A stretch of DNA of 64,000 nucleotides. It comes from Paenibacillus sp. E222 (GTDB taxonomy: Bacteria; Bacillota; Bacilli; Paenibacillales; Paenibacillaceae). The translations under genes and the position numbers were made by a program. Shown here piece by piece: positions 54,100 through 63,269 of the stretch. The DNA is taken from positions 620,001 to 684,000 of the forward strand of contig NZ_CP058552.1 of NCBI RefSeq assembly GCF_013401555.1. The letters are read 5' to 3'. Within the stretch, counting starts at the first letter, position 1. Each line of letters starts with the position of its first letter. The notes beneath the pieces are model-generated. The model did no database searches. It was given only the letters and a program-made list of their open reading frames with translations, and was not told the origin of the DNA.

Positions 54100-54834
54100 T
54101 TAAATTTCTTTTTTTCTAAAATATAAAACGCCAATCAAAATGAAGAGAATTGCACTGCCCCCGACAACCGCCAGCATGGTCCCAAGCGGAACATTGTACG
54201 CTCCGAATCCTCCACCTTCGATCGGTGTCATTAGAATCATCGGTTGCGCCCAAGGGTAATACGGGCCAAATGTAGCCGAGTTCACGATCAGAATGTTCGG
54301 TACGGTCAACGCAAAATTCAATGCCAGCGGTGCGGCAAAGCTGCTCCATATCAAGGAAACGAACATTTGGAGAGCAGCGAGCGGCACACAAGCAAACAGT
54401 CCCAGCAGCAGCTTACCTGTAAGGAACCCCCAAGGGATAGGACCGGTCATACCCTGGATCGTACCCGCCAGCAGGATGGACCCCAACAGCAGCAATTGTG
54501 TGCCTGCCAGAAGCAAAATCACGATGGTCAGTTTACCTGCATATACGCCTGTACGGGTAAGCGGCAGCACCAGCATTTGTTTCCAGCCTCCCCCCGCATG
54601 CTCGAAACGACAGACGAAAGAGGTGAATACACCAGTCAGAATGGGCAGCAATAACAAACCGTGAAGAAAGACCATTGAACCCATAAGTACACTCCATTGA
54701 CCTGATGGTGTGGACAGCAGCCCGATAAGCAGTGCGATCAATGGACTAAGCAGAATCAGAAGCCAGACAGGTGATTTGCCCATTTTGAGCCGCTCAGAGG
54801 ACAGGATTCGAAGATAAGTAGTTGCAAAATTCAT
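54100..54834 (-). CDS. ABC-2 type permease of a lantibiotic-immunity-like transporter (second permease)
   Basis: 244 residues from the ATG at 54834, one base after the preceding stop; an ATG four codons earlier is possible. Six hydrophobic segments and the E-x-x-x-x-x-W-x-x-x-L-x-L-P region (RFEHAGGGWKQMLVLPLTRT) define the MutG/EpiG-like permease group. With the ATPase and the other permease it should form a LanFEG-type exporter that removes peptide antibiotics from the membrane. Last gene of the operon. Confidence 0.82.
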   Translation of the reverse strand: MNFATTYLRILSSERLKMGKSPVWLLILLSPLIALLIGLLSTPSGQWSVLMGSMVFLHGLLLLPILTGVFTSFVCRFEHAGGGWKQMLVLPLTRTGVYAGKLTIVILLLAGTQLLLLGSILLAGTIQGMTGPIPWGFLTGKLLLGLFACVPLAALQMFVSLIWSSFAAPLALNFALTVPNILIVNSATFGPYYPWAQPMILMTPIEGGGFGAYNVPLGTMLAVVGGSAILFILIGVLYFRKKEI

Positions 54835-54835
54835 C

Positions 54836-55552
54836 TCAGGCCACATCCTTCCGGCTAAAGTGCAGCATCCCCAGCAGCATGATCAAGAGACCCGAACCTA
54901 CGCCCAAACCGACATACACGAATGGTGTTGGGCTGGCCCAAGCCATCTGTGCCCATGCAAGCGGAAAGTACGGTGAGATACTGAGTGCGAACATGCCCAT
55001 TACCGCGAGGACAATGCCAAGCGTGACGGGAAGAGCCTGATTTTTGTTTACCATTGTCAGCCATAGCTCCAGCGATAACACCGGAAGCGCGCCAGCCAGT
55101 GGCAGTAAACCCAGCTTGATTGCATGTATCCAGGGAATCTCATCCGCGTTGAATCCAAGCACCAGACCCAGACCAATAATTCCCGCTGTTAATAACAAAC
55201 AGGAGATGATGAGCAGCATACAAGAGAGCAGGAACTTGGCCAGGTATACCGCAGGTCTCGAGATCGGCATCGCCAGCAATTGCTTCCACGATCCCTGTTC
55301 ATGTTCCACATTTGCGATCATTGAGCTGAGGATCGTCGCCCCCAGCATCAAGGCAAGTGGTACAAAAACAACCACATTATCCAGCAAACTCTCCCACAGA
55401 TGGCCCCCATACTGTTCTTTCAGATAGTCCAAACGAAGCCCGAAATTCAAAGCTTGCATCGCTGTCAGTCCGATGGGGGCCAAGAAAACGAGGAACCAGA
55501 TACCTTTGCCACGAATTTTGAGCCAATCGGACGATAACGCACGGCCCGTCAT
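54836..55552 (-). CDS. ABC-2 type permease of a lantibiotic-immunity-like transporter (first permease)
   Basis: 238 residues with six hydrophobic segments and the same VEHEQGSWKQLLAMPISRP signature as its paralogue, typical of LanE/MutE permeases. Its ATG overlaps the ATPase stop in an ATGA junction, so the three transporter genes are translationally coupled. The two permeases differ enough to form a heterodimer in the membrane. Confidence 0.83.
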   Translation of the reverse strand: MTGRALSSDWLKIRGKGIWFLVFLAPIGLTAMQALNFGLRLDYLKEQYGGHLWESLLDNVVVFVPLALMLGATILSSMIANVEHEQGSWKQLLAMPISRPAVYLAKFLLSCMLLIISCLLLTAGIIGLGLVLGFNADEIPWIHAIKLGLLPLAGALPVLSLELWLTMVNKNQALPVTLGIVLAVMGMFALSISPYFPLAWAQMAWASPTPFVYVGLGVGSGLLIMLLGMLHFSRKDVA

Positions 55553-56463
55553 ACCGTTGCCCCCTCACCGATGACTCGCATGAACAAGTCTTCCAGGGAT
55601 TGACGGTGCTCTTCCACACGATAGACTGCGTGATCCTGCTCAACCAATCGGCGAACCAGCAATGCAATCGCGCTATTATCCATATACGGGAACGTGAGCG
55701 CGGCTCCTTCACGTTGACCGAATTGTCCCTGCTCTCTTGCCAGCTTCATCGCCTCTTCCGGCTCGGAAACCGTCAGTCGAATGGAACTGCCCGTCTGGCT
55801 ATGCAGATTGGCAATCGTATCCTGAAGGACCATTTTCCCCTCACGGATAATGCCGACCCGGCTCGCCATCTGTTCCACTTCACTCAGCAAATGGCTGGAC
55901 ACCAGGACGGTAATGCCGTGCTCCAGCGGCATGCGTTTGATTAATTCCCTAATCTCCTGAATGCCCGCCGGATCAAGGCCGTTCGTCGGCTCGTCCAAAA
56001 TTAGCAGCTCCGGCTCGCCCAGCAGGGCACTTGCAATCCCCAGACGCTGTTTCATTCCAAGCGAATAACCTTTTACGGAACGTTTGGCATCCCGGGTCAG
56101 ATCCACAATGGAAAGAACTTCGGCAATCCTCGATTTGGGGACATTCAATATCCGACGCAAGGTTTCCAGATTCTCCACGGCGTTCAGGTGTCCATAGTAT
56201 GAAGGATATTCAACCAATGACCCTACACGTCGCAGAATGTCCATGCGATCTTTGCGGATATCCTTGTCGAATACACGGATGACACCTTTGGTTGGCTTGA
56301 TTAAGCCAAGAAGCATACGAATGGTTGTTGTTTTACCAGCGCCGTTGGGACCAAGGAAGCCGTAAATGTCTCCCTTTTTAATATGCAAATCAAGTTCACG
56401 GACCGCCGCACGGTCCCGGTATGTTTTCCATAAGTTAGCGGTTTGAATAATGTTATTACTCAC
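55549..56463 (-). CDS. ABC transporter ATPase, BcrA/LanF type
   Basis: 304 residues from the GTG at 56463 with GAGGTGAT 7 nt upstream. Walker A is GPNGAGKTTT, the signature is YSLGMKQRLGIASAL, Walker B is LLILDEPTNGLD, and SSHLLSEVEQMA follows. The C-terminal extension of ~80 residues is usual for BcrA-like exporters of bacitracin and lantibiotics. An 83-bp gap separates it from the kinase gene upstream; all five genes run in one direction. Confidence 0.88.
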   Translation of the reverse strand: MSNNIIQTANLWKTYRDRAAVRELDLHIKKGDIYGFLGPNGAGKTTTIRMLLGLIKPTKGVIRVFDKDIRKDRMDILRRVGSLVEYPSYYGHLNAVENLETLRRILNVPKSRIAEVLSIVDLTRDAKRSVKGYSLGMKQRLGIASALLGEPELLILDEPTNGLDPAGIQEIRELIKRMPLEHGITVLVSSHLLSEVEQMASRVGIIREGKMVLQDTIANLHSQTGSSIRLTVSEPEEAMKLAREQGQFGQREGAALTFPYMDNSAIALLVRRLVEQDHAVYRVEEHRQSLEDLFMRVIGEGATV

Positions 56464-56546
56464 TGTTTGATCACCTCGGATATCATCGTAACCTTCCAAG
56501 GTTAAAGCTGAAGTCGCCTGAAGTTTAAGTTTAGTTTAAAAAAAGG

Positions 56547-58091
56547 TTAGGCCCTTGGTTTCCCAGCTCCCTCGCCGCTATAGAGGCACACCCGCAGTCC
56601 GTTCTCGGAGCTGTCCACCCTCTTCCGCAGACCCATCTCACGAATCAGCAGATCCACGATAGATAACCCGAGACCTGTTCCCTTGGTATCCGAATCTTCC
56701 TGCAATCCTGGTCCCCTATCTTGAATGACAAGAGCTACCTCCCCATGGATCTGTTCTGTCGATATGCCAATATATCTCCCACTCGCTGCATGGCGGATGA
56801 CATTCTGAAACAGGTTATCAAGAACACGACGCAATCCCTGCTCATCCACCTGCCAAGTCAATGGTTCTTCCGGCAGATCGATATCAATCTCAAACTGCTC
56901 TTTCTCCCACACAGGATACCATGCTGCTGCCGTTTCTCTGACGATTCGCAGGACGTCCTTCAGTTCCAGCTTCAATGTATATTTTCCGCTGGTGAGCAGG
57001 TTGTACGACAACATGTTATCGATCAGTCCGCTCAAGTCATCCATCTTGGCTTCCATACGACGCAATGAAGTATCCGCAGCCGTGCTTAGTGGTTCTTTGT
57101 GAAGAGAATGCATATGTCCACGAATAACAGTCAGCGGTGTGCGCAGATCATGCGACAGTCCCGCGACAAGACGTTTGCGAAGCTGCTCTTCCTCCCGCTC
57201 CCGGTGACGGCTGTCTGTCAACTGATGCACCATTTCATTGAACGATTCTTCCAGCTGCCCGATCTCGTCTGATCTGCGAATCTCAACAGGAAGTGGAATA
57301 CCCTCCTTGCCCGGAGTGATCATCGCCGTCTGGAGCCGGATGAGCCGCTTGCGAATTCGCGCAAAGAACAGGATCGACATGATGATAAATAACAGGAAGA
57401 TAATCATCATCAGTCCACCCAAATACAAGAGTTCCATAGGCCAGTTGTTCTGCGGCTTTTGCAAAAGATATCTTGGGACTTCAATCACCATAAAGCCTTG
57501 TCCCTTGTCTTCACTATCTCCCCCTACAAAAGAAACCACCGTTAGCGGATCACGATAGGAGGCTTCCTTCATAAATTCCAGGGAGGTGTTTGCATTCCAT
57601 ATCGAAGGAATCCGGGTCTCGGTTGTCTGATGATTCAACGTCCACTTCAATGTCGTCATTGTTGTTCCATCCACGGTGGATTCCGATACATCAACATCCT
57701 CTCCAGCGAGAATAAATGCTGTTTCACCTTTTTGATCCACACGGTACATCGAAGATTTGGGATATTTGCGGTGCAGCTGCTCCATACGTTGATTGATTTT
57801 TTCAGATGTCGCCCCATCCAGCTTCTCGGATTCCCGGGTCCACAGGTTACTGATTTTCGTGCTATCCCCATAAGGTGCCGTATTCTCTTTATTTGTATTG
57901 TTCACCACCACCACATAGATGATGGATGTAATGGGGAGAATGACCGGCACAAACAAAACCGCTGCCAAGATCAGAAGAATATATCGGGACATCAGGGTCC
58001 GTCCAAAACGCATTTTCCGTTTGCCTGGAAAGCTTCGTTTCACTCCTCTATCCCTATTGGATGAATCGCGCATCGTCGCCTTTTTGCTCAT
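56547..58091 (-). CDS. Sensor histidine kinase of the immunity-type two-component system
   Basis: 514 residues. Membrane helices at about 36-64 and 218-244 bracket a ~150-residue extracellular sensor, followed by HAMP, HisKA with H314 (GLSHDLRTPLTVIRGH) and the ATPase domain (DNLFQNVIRHA, DRGPGLQ, GTGLGLSIVD). The start overlaps the regulator stop (ATGA). A large ectodomain differs from the short-loop BceS-type kinases, so it may sense the peptide or damage directly. Confidence 0.88.
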   Translation of the reverse strand: MSKKATMRDSSNRDRGVKRSFPGKRKMRFGRTLMSRYILLILAAVLFVPVILPITSIIYVVVVNNTNKENTAPYGDSTKISNLWTRESEKLDGATSEKINQRMEQLHRKYPKSSMYRVDQKGETAFILAGEDVDVSESTVDGTTMTTLKWTLNHQTTETRIPSIWNANTSLEFMKEASYRDPLTVVSFVGGDSEDKGQGFMVIEVPRYLLQKPQNNWPMELLYLGGLMMIIFLLFIIMSILFFARIRKRLIRLQTAMITPGKEGIPLPVEIRRSDEIGQLEESFNEMVHQLTDSRHREREEEQLRKRLVAGLSHDLRTPLTVIRGHMHSLHKEPLSTAADTSLRRMEAKMDDLSGLIDNMLSYNLLTSGKYTLKLELKDVLRIVRETAAAWYPVWEKEQFEIDIDLPEEPLTWQVDEQGLRRVLDNLFQNVIRHAASGRYIGISTEQIHGEVALVIQDRGPGLQEDSDTKGTGLGLSIVDLLIREMGLRKRVDSSENGLRVCLYSGEGAGKPRA

Positions 58092-58771
58092 GGCTTCTTC
58101 ACACGATACCCGACACCGCGAACGGTCTGAATGATAGTCGGGTTCGCCGGATCACGCTCCAGCTTCTCACGCAGATGCCGAATATGTACCATTAATGTCT
58201 TGTCTCCGTCGAGGTAAGATTCGTTCCAAACGGCTTCGTAGATCTGTTCCTTGGTTCGAATCATGCCCATATGCCTGAGCAGGTAGGCGAAGATATGAAA
58301 CTGTTTACCTGATAAAATAATTTCTTCCCCCGTCTCCTCATTCACGATCCGGTGGTCCTTCTCGTAGATGGACAGGTGGTCCAGTTTCACCACGGTATCG
58401 GCGGAGATTGCCGTTCCTGCCTTTCGAAGCTGGACTTCAATCCGTGCGGCGAGTTCATCGGGATGGAATGGCTTGGTTACATAATCATCGGCAAAATCAA
58501 GCCCATGCAGCTTGTCGTCAATGGACGTTCTGGCCGAAAGCATGACAATGGGCACTTCTGGATGTTCCTTTTTGAGTCGCTGTCCTACCGTAAATCCATC
58601 CAGTCCCGGCAGCATGACATCCAGAATAACCAACGAACAGCCCCCGGCAGCTTCAGCCGCACCTTCACCACTTCCGAGCCACAGCACCTCATATCCACGC
58701 TCCTCCAAGTCGGCTCTGACCCAGGTGGCAATTTCCGTATCGTCTTCAATGTATAACAGTTTCGTTTTCAT
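58088..58771 (-). CDS. OmpR-family response regulator
   Basis: 227 residues. The receiver has D51 in LVILDVMLPGLDG, K in VTKPFHPDEL, and the C-terminal winged helix ends with VWNESYLDGDKTLMVHIRHLREKL and QTVRGVGYRVKKP. It is the first gene of the operon and is expected to switch on the ABC genes downstream when phosphorylated by the adjacent kinase. A GGAAA ribosome binding site precedes the ATG. Confidence 0.92.
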   Translation of the reverse strand: MKTKLLYIEDDTEIATWVRADLEERGYEVLWLGSGEGAAEAAGGCSLVILDVMLPGLDGFTVGQRLKKEHPEVPIVMLSARTSIDDKLHGLDFADDYVTKPFHPDELAARIEVQLRKAGTAISADTVVKLDHLSIYEKDHRIVNEETGEEIILSGKQFHIFAYLLRHMGMIRTKEQIYEAVWNESYLDGDKTLMVHIRHLREKLERDPANPTIIQTVRGVGYRVKKP

Positions 58772-58988
58772 GCGTGTATTCGTTTCCTTTCTGCACCCTT
58801 TGGGTTAATTATATATTTGAAACATAATGAGATATCTTGTTTATATAAATTGTACAAATGTTGATTCCGCAATCATTGATGTCCTTTTATTTTAAATTAT
58901 ACCTTAATCATCCGCTTCGCATAATTCTGCATCGAATGCTTCGACTTGCTCACATAATACATGTGTATACGACGGGAGGAAATTCAAC

Positions 58989-60743
58989 ATGCTGCTGGAA
59001 GCCATCTATCATCAACCAAAACGGAACTGGGCCTATGCCTACGATAAGGATACCATTCGTCTGCGTCTGCGTGCCAAAAAGAATGATCTTACCGAGGTAC
59101 ATGCCCTGACTGGGGACAAATACGCCTGGGATCGCACCAAAGAGCTGGTTCCTTTAACCAAATATACATCCGACTCCATGTTCGACTATTATGAGGGGCA
59201 AGTAAAGCCTCCGTATCATCGACTGAAGTATTCCTTCCTGCTGAAAAGTGGCACAGAACAAATCTGGATGACCGAAACGGATTTCCAAGACCATGAACCC
59301 GACGACCCTGGTCACATGTTCCAGTTCCCATATATCCACCCTGGGGCTGTATTTACACCGCCTGCATGGGTTAAGGATGCAATTTTCTATCAGATCTTCC
59401 CTGAACGATTCGCAAATGGCAACCCCGACCTCAATCCGGAACATGTGGAACCGTGGGGAGGCAAGCCGACCCCGTTTAACTTCTTCGGCGGTGATCTCCA
59501 GGGCGTCATCGACCATCTGGATTACCTTGAAGAGTTGGGTATTAACGCCATTTATTTCACACCGATCTTCGAGGCAACGACCAATCACAAATACGATACC
59601 GAAGATTATCTGCGAGTAGATCGTCATTTTGGTGATGCAGATACGGTCAAACGGCTTGTTGAGCTGTGCCATGCACGCGGAATCCGGGTGCTGCTGGATG
59701 CGGTGTTTAATCATTCCGGGAAGACGTTCGCGCCGTTTGTTGATGTGCAGAAGAACGGGGAGAATTCCAAATACAAGGACTGGTTCCATGTGCATGAATT
59801 CCCGCTGGAGGTGAAGGATGGCATTCCTACGTATGAAACGTTTGGATTCGAAGCTCACATGCCGAAGCTGAACACGGAAAATCCGGAGGTGAAGGCGTAT
59901 TTGCTGGAGGTGGCGGAATACTGGATTAAGGAAGTGGGTACCGACGGCTGGCGGCTGGATGTCGCGGATGAAGTGGATAATGCGTTCTGGCGCGACTTCC
60001 GCCGTGTAGTGAAGGCTGCGAATCCGGATGCCTATATCTTGGGTGAGGTATGGAATGAGTCCTCCTCCTGGCTGCAAGGTGATCAGTTCGATGCCTCGAT
60101 GAACTATCCATTTACGGAAGCCGTAAATCGCTTTTTTGTAAAAGATGCCATGCATGCCGACCAATTCGCGAACTCGATCGGTCGACAACTGTCCCGCTAT
60201 CCGCTGCAAGCCAGCGAAGTGGCATTCAACCTGCTGGACAGCCACGATACACCACGGCTGCTCACCTTATGTGAGGGCGACCAGCGGAAGATGAAACTGG
60301 CTGCGCTGTTCCAATTCACTTATATGGGTACTCCGTGCATCTATTACGGAGACGAGATTGGGCTGGACGGAGAGCATGATCCCGGTTGTCGGAAATGTAT
60401 GGAGTGGGATGAGACGAAGCAGGACCGCGAGCTGTTCACCTTTTATCAAAAGCTGATTGCACTTCGTCATGCCCATCCTGCCCTGCGTGCAGAAGGCAGC
60501 ATTCGATTCCTGCAGGCCCGTGAAGGCGGGAGCCAGCTTGTGATGGAACGACAGGATGATAATGAGCGTATTCTGATCCTGTTCAATCGTTCGGAAGAAA
60601 CAGCGATCGTCGAGCTGGAGGCGGGCGCAGGGGAATGGACGGAGTTATTTGGCGAGAATTATCGCACAGCCAAGGAAGAAGGAATCCTGGTCGTTGAGTT
60701 GCCCGCATACGGATATGCTGTACTAAGTACAGATATCGCATAG
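58989..60743 (+). CDS. Intracellular GH13 amylase (cyclomaltodextrinase/neopullulanase type)
   Basis: 584 residues, no signal peptide. An N-terminal CBM34-like domain (about 1-120) allows dimerisation, as in maltogenic amylases. The barrel has the four GH13 regions: DAVFNHSG, GWRLDVADE with nucleophile D324, GEVWNES with acid/base E353, and LLDSHDTPR with D420. It hydrolyses cyclodextrins, maltodextrins or pullulan brought into the cell. GGGAGG lies about 8 nt before the ATG. Divergent from the two-component operon; monocistronic. Confidence 0.92.
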   Translation: MLLEAIYHQPKRNWAYAYDKDTIRLRLRAKKNDLTEVHALTGDKYAWDRTKELVPLTKYTSDSMFDYYEGQVKPPYHRLKYSFLLKSGTEQIWMTETDFQDHEPDDPGHMFQFPYIHPGAVFTPPAWVKDAIFYQIFPERFANGNPDLNPEHVEPWGGKPTPFNFFGGDLQGVIDHLDYLEELGINAIYFTPIFEATTNHKYDTEDYLRVDRHFGDADTVKRLVELCHARGIRVLLDAVFNHSGKTFAPFVDVQKNGENSKYKDWFHVHEFPLEVKDGIPTYETFGFEAHMPKLNTENPEVKAYLLEVAEYWIKEVGTDGWRLDVADEVDNAFWRDFRRVVKAANPDAYILGEVWNESSSWLQGDQFDASMNYPFTEAVNRFFVKDAMHADQFANSIGRQLSRYPLQASEVAFNLLDSHDTPRLLTLCEGDQRKMKLAALFQFTYMGTPCIYYGDEIGLDGEHDPGCRKCMEWDETKQDRELFTFYQKLIALRHAHPALRAEGSIRFLQAREGGSQLVMERQDDNERILILFNRSEETAIVELEAGAGEWTELFGENYRTAKEEGILVVELPAYGYAVLSTDIA

Positions 60744-60802
60744 CATCTTCATATTGTGGTGTCCTTGCCATTCCAACGCATTGAAAGCAACCCCGAATAA
60801 GC

Positions 60803-60852
60803 AAAAAAGCCGATACGCTTCTTCATCAGGAAGAATTCGTATCGGCTTTTAT
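60803..60852. terminator. Bidirectional terminator
   Basis: AAAAGCCGATACG/CGTATCGGCTTTT with inner TTCTTC/GGAAGAA, between the converging amylase and sdaAA genes. Confidence 0.85.
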
Positions 60853-60927
60853 ATTATGATGGGAACAGATCACCGTTCATGATCCAGGCTCCACGAGTTA
60901 AATTCAGTTCATGTTCGTTCATGGATG

Positions 60928-61872
60928 TTATGCCTTGGCTTCTGGTTTATTTTCAGCAGGGGACTCAGCTTCAGCCTCAGGCTCAGCACGCTTCGCCTTC
61001 GGTTTAGCAAGCTTCTCCATCATTTTCCGTCCTGTCGGTGTTTGGGCAAGCCCACCTTGGGCCGTTTCACGGTGCCTGCTCGGCATCGCACTGCCCACTT
61101 CCAGCATGACATCAATGACTTCGTCAGAAGGAATTGCACTTCGTACCCCGGCCAGCGCCATGTCGGCTGCAGCCAAAGCGGTTACGGCACCCAGTCCGTT
61201 ACGGACGATGCACGGAATTTCCACGAGGCCTGCCACTGGATCGCAGATGAGGCCTAATGTATTTTTTAACGCGAGGCCAACCGCATGAACCACTTGCTCC
61301 GGCGTCCCTCCTCGCAGCTCCACCATGGCTCCAGCGGCCATACCGATGGCAGAACCCACTTCAGCCTGACAGCCACCCTCGGCACCGGAGATAAATGAAT
61401 TGTTGGCAATGACATAACCAATCGCTCCCGCACAGAACAGACCGTTCACCAGATGCTCGTCACTCCAGCCAAAACGCTCTTGGGAGCTGATAAACACACC
61501 CGGAATGATGCCGCAAGAACCGGCTGTCGGTGTCGCTACGATCCGGCCCATGGAGGCATTCACTTCCGATACACAAAGGGCATACGCCATGGCCAGTGCA
61601 GAAGCATCTCCAGAACAAGTCTCACCTTTACGAATGTACTCAGCCATTTTTTTGCCGTCTCCGCCAGTCAAACCGCTGCGTGATGTCGTATCTTCTGTCA
61701 GCCCTTTGTGTACAGCTTCCTTCATCACCTGATAGTAATCCGACATCTGCCGTACAACATCCGCTTCCGGGATATTCGTCTCCTGAACCTGCTCTTCGAT
61801 CATCAGCTCGGCAATGGTCTTGGATTCTGCTGTACAGATGGTATTCAGTTCATGTAGATGTTTAAACCGCAT
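60928..61872 (-). CDS. sdaAA: L-serine dehydratase, iron-sulfur type, alpha subunit
   Basis: 314 residues. With SdaAB it deaminates L-serine to pyruvate and ammonia using a [4Fe-4S] cluster. Probable cluster ligands are C168, C210 and C221, whose spacing of 42 and 11 equals that in characterised L-serine dehydratases. TPTAGSCGIIPG is the family core. The C-terminal ~25 residues are an unusual Lys/Pro/Glu/Ala-rich tail (about 290-314). Its start overlaps sdaAB by 11 bp. The pair is governed by the glycine riboswitch upstream. Confidence 0.92.
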   Translation of the reverse strand: MRFKHLHELNTICTAESKTIAELMIEEQVQETNIPEADVVRQMSDYYQVMKEAVHKGLTEDTTSRSGLTGGDGKKMAEYIRKGETCSGDASALAMAYALCVSEVNASMGRIVATPTAGSCGIIPGVFISSQERFGWSDEHLVNGLFCAGAIGYVIANNSFISGAEGGCQAEVGSAIGMAAGAMVELRGGTPEQVVHAVGLALKNTLGLICDPVAGLVEIPCIVRNGLGAVTALAAADMALAGVRSAIPSDEVIDVMLEVGSAMPSRHRETAQGGLAQTPTGRKMMEKLAKPKAKRAEPEAEAESPAENKPEAKA

Positions 61873-62551
61873 CAGGCTCGACCCCTCTCTTTAAATCAAT
61901 CACGCGAATGTCCAGCATATGATCCAGTGACCGCAGACGGTTCAACATCTCAGGATTCGGCACACCATCCATCTCCATCGCTGTTAATGCTTCACCATCC
62001 CGGGCTTTCCGATCCACTTGCATGTACCCGATGTTCACCCCGGACGAACTGATGGTGGAGGTTACGGAAGCGAGCACCCCTGCTTTGTCCGAATGGCGCA
62101 GTACAAGTGTGGGAAACTCTCCGCTGATCTGTACACGAAAATCATTCAATGCATGCACCGATACACTACCTCCGCCAATGGAAGCACCAATTAGTGAGCA
62201 TTGACGGTCTCCATGCCACAGTTCAATCTTGACCGTATTTGGATGAGGAGCAGGCAGGCCGCTTGTAAAAAACTCTACCTCCATCCCCGCTTCCTCTGCA
62301 TATTGTTCTGCATCCGGTATACGTGGATCATCCGTCACATAATCAAGCAGGCCACCGATCAACGCAAGATCCGTACCATGCCCCTGATACGTATCGGCGA
62401 ACGAGCCGTACAGCGTTAATCGGGCGCGTTCAGGCGTGCATCCCAGCCACTGACGAGCAATTCGCCCCAATCTTGCCGCTCCAGCCGTATGTGAACTTGA
62501 TGGACCTGTCATGGACGGACCAATAATTGAAAAAACGTCTTTAAAACGCAT
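61862..62551 (-). CDS. sdaAB: L-serine dehydratase, iron-sulfur type, beta subunit
   Basis: 229 residues from the ATG at 62551 (GGAGGG upstream; a longer frame runs back into the riboswitch). The catalytic/beta fold starts with DVFSIIGPSMTGPSSSHTAG, and the C-terminal ACT domain (about 150-220, FPTLVLRHSDKAGVLASVTS) can bind serine or another amino acid for control. It is the first gene after the tandem glycine aptamers and terminator. Confidence 0.92.
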   Translation of the reverse strand: MRFKDVFSIIGPSMTGPSSSHTAGAARLGRIARQWLGCTPERARLTLYGSFADTYQGHGTDLALIGGLLDYVTDDPRIPDAEQYAEEAGMEVEFFTSGLPAPHPNTVKIELWHGDRQCSLIGASIGGGSVSVHALNDFRVQISGEFPTLVLRHSDKAGVLASVTSTISSSGVNIGYMQVDRKARDGEALTAMEMDGVPNPEMLNRLRSLDHMLDIRVIDLKRGVEPDAV

Positions 62552-62632
62552 CGCAAACCCTCCATTTATAATCGTCATTTTCATCCAGACGTACACCCAT
62601 AATGTTCCTTTATTACTGAATGATGACATGAG

Positions 62633-62940
62633 AAAAGGACAGAAGAAGGCCCTAGGCCCTCTCTCTGTCCTCGATACCTGAGAGTTTCATGATAAGAAGC
62701 GCGGCGAATCGATGCATCCCTGTATTCACAGGTGATGTCACCCTGCACACCGTGCTGCTTGACCATATACCCCTTGGGTGGCGCAGTTTGCGCACTCTCC
62801 AGAGTTGCGTCCAACGATGGTACATTTACCTGAGAGATTAACCGCTGCGCCGGGTGCGCAGCAGCTTGCTCCTTCGGTGCCCGACAGCTGCCATTTTACT
62901 CGACATGCCCAGGTCTCTCCCGCTCGCTATCATTCGCTGT
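62633..62940 (-). promoter_or_regulatory. Tandem glycine riboswitch with terminator, controlling sdaAB-sdaAA
   Basis: On the minus strand aptamer I (about 62940-62825) shows GGGAGAGACC, the core CACCGAAGGAGCAAGC and CTCTCAGGTAAA. Aptamer II (about 62815-62671) shows CTCTGGAGAG, ACCCAAGGGG and AAACTCTCAGGTA followed by ACAGAG. Its last P1 strand overlaps a hairpin GGACAGA..TCTGTCC with TTTTC (62633-62670), so glycine binding would stabilise P1 and prevent termination (ON switch). High glycine, converted to serine by GlyA, would thus induce serine deamination. Confidence 0.85.
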
Positions 62941-63000
62941 ATGGAACCATTCTGATCTTGTACCAGAACGATAATTGAAGTTTTTAATACTTTCTCATTA

Positions 63001-63029
63001 AGATTAATCGACAGGAAGATCAGTGTCAA
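63001..63029 (-). promoter_or_regulatory. SigA promoter of the glycine riboswitch/sda operon
   Basis: TTGACA (63024-63029) and TAATCT (63001-63006) on the minus strand are 17 bp apart, about 60 bp before aptamer I. Confidence 0.7.
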
Positions 63030-63269
63030 CAAACTTAACGATTTCTTTGTGAATATTTGCTTTTTTCCATTTTATACACAAGATAAACTGATGAACTGTA
63101 AACTTTCATCACATGAATGTGTTAATGCGTTTCATCTAGAAAGCGTATACATTTTTCATTTTCTATTAGCCAATATCTGTGTTTAATACTATTTATGTTA
63201 TGTTCCACTGAACGGTTCGGGTATTCAGGCAACCATTATTCTGTACTGGAATTGCCTTATTTCTGCCTG
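63030..63269. other. AT-rich intergenic region, no gene seen
   Basis: About 240 bp between the sda promoter and the end of the MFS gene, with no hairpin, repeat or ORF I can support. Confidence 0.4.
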
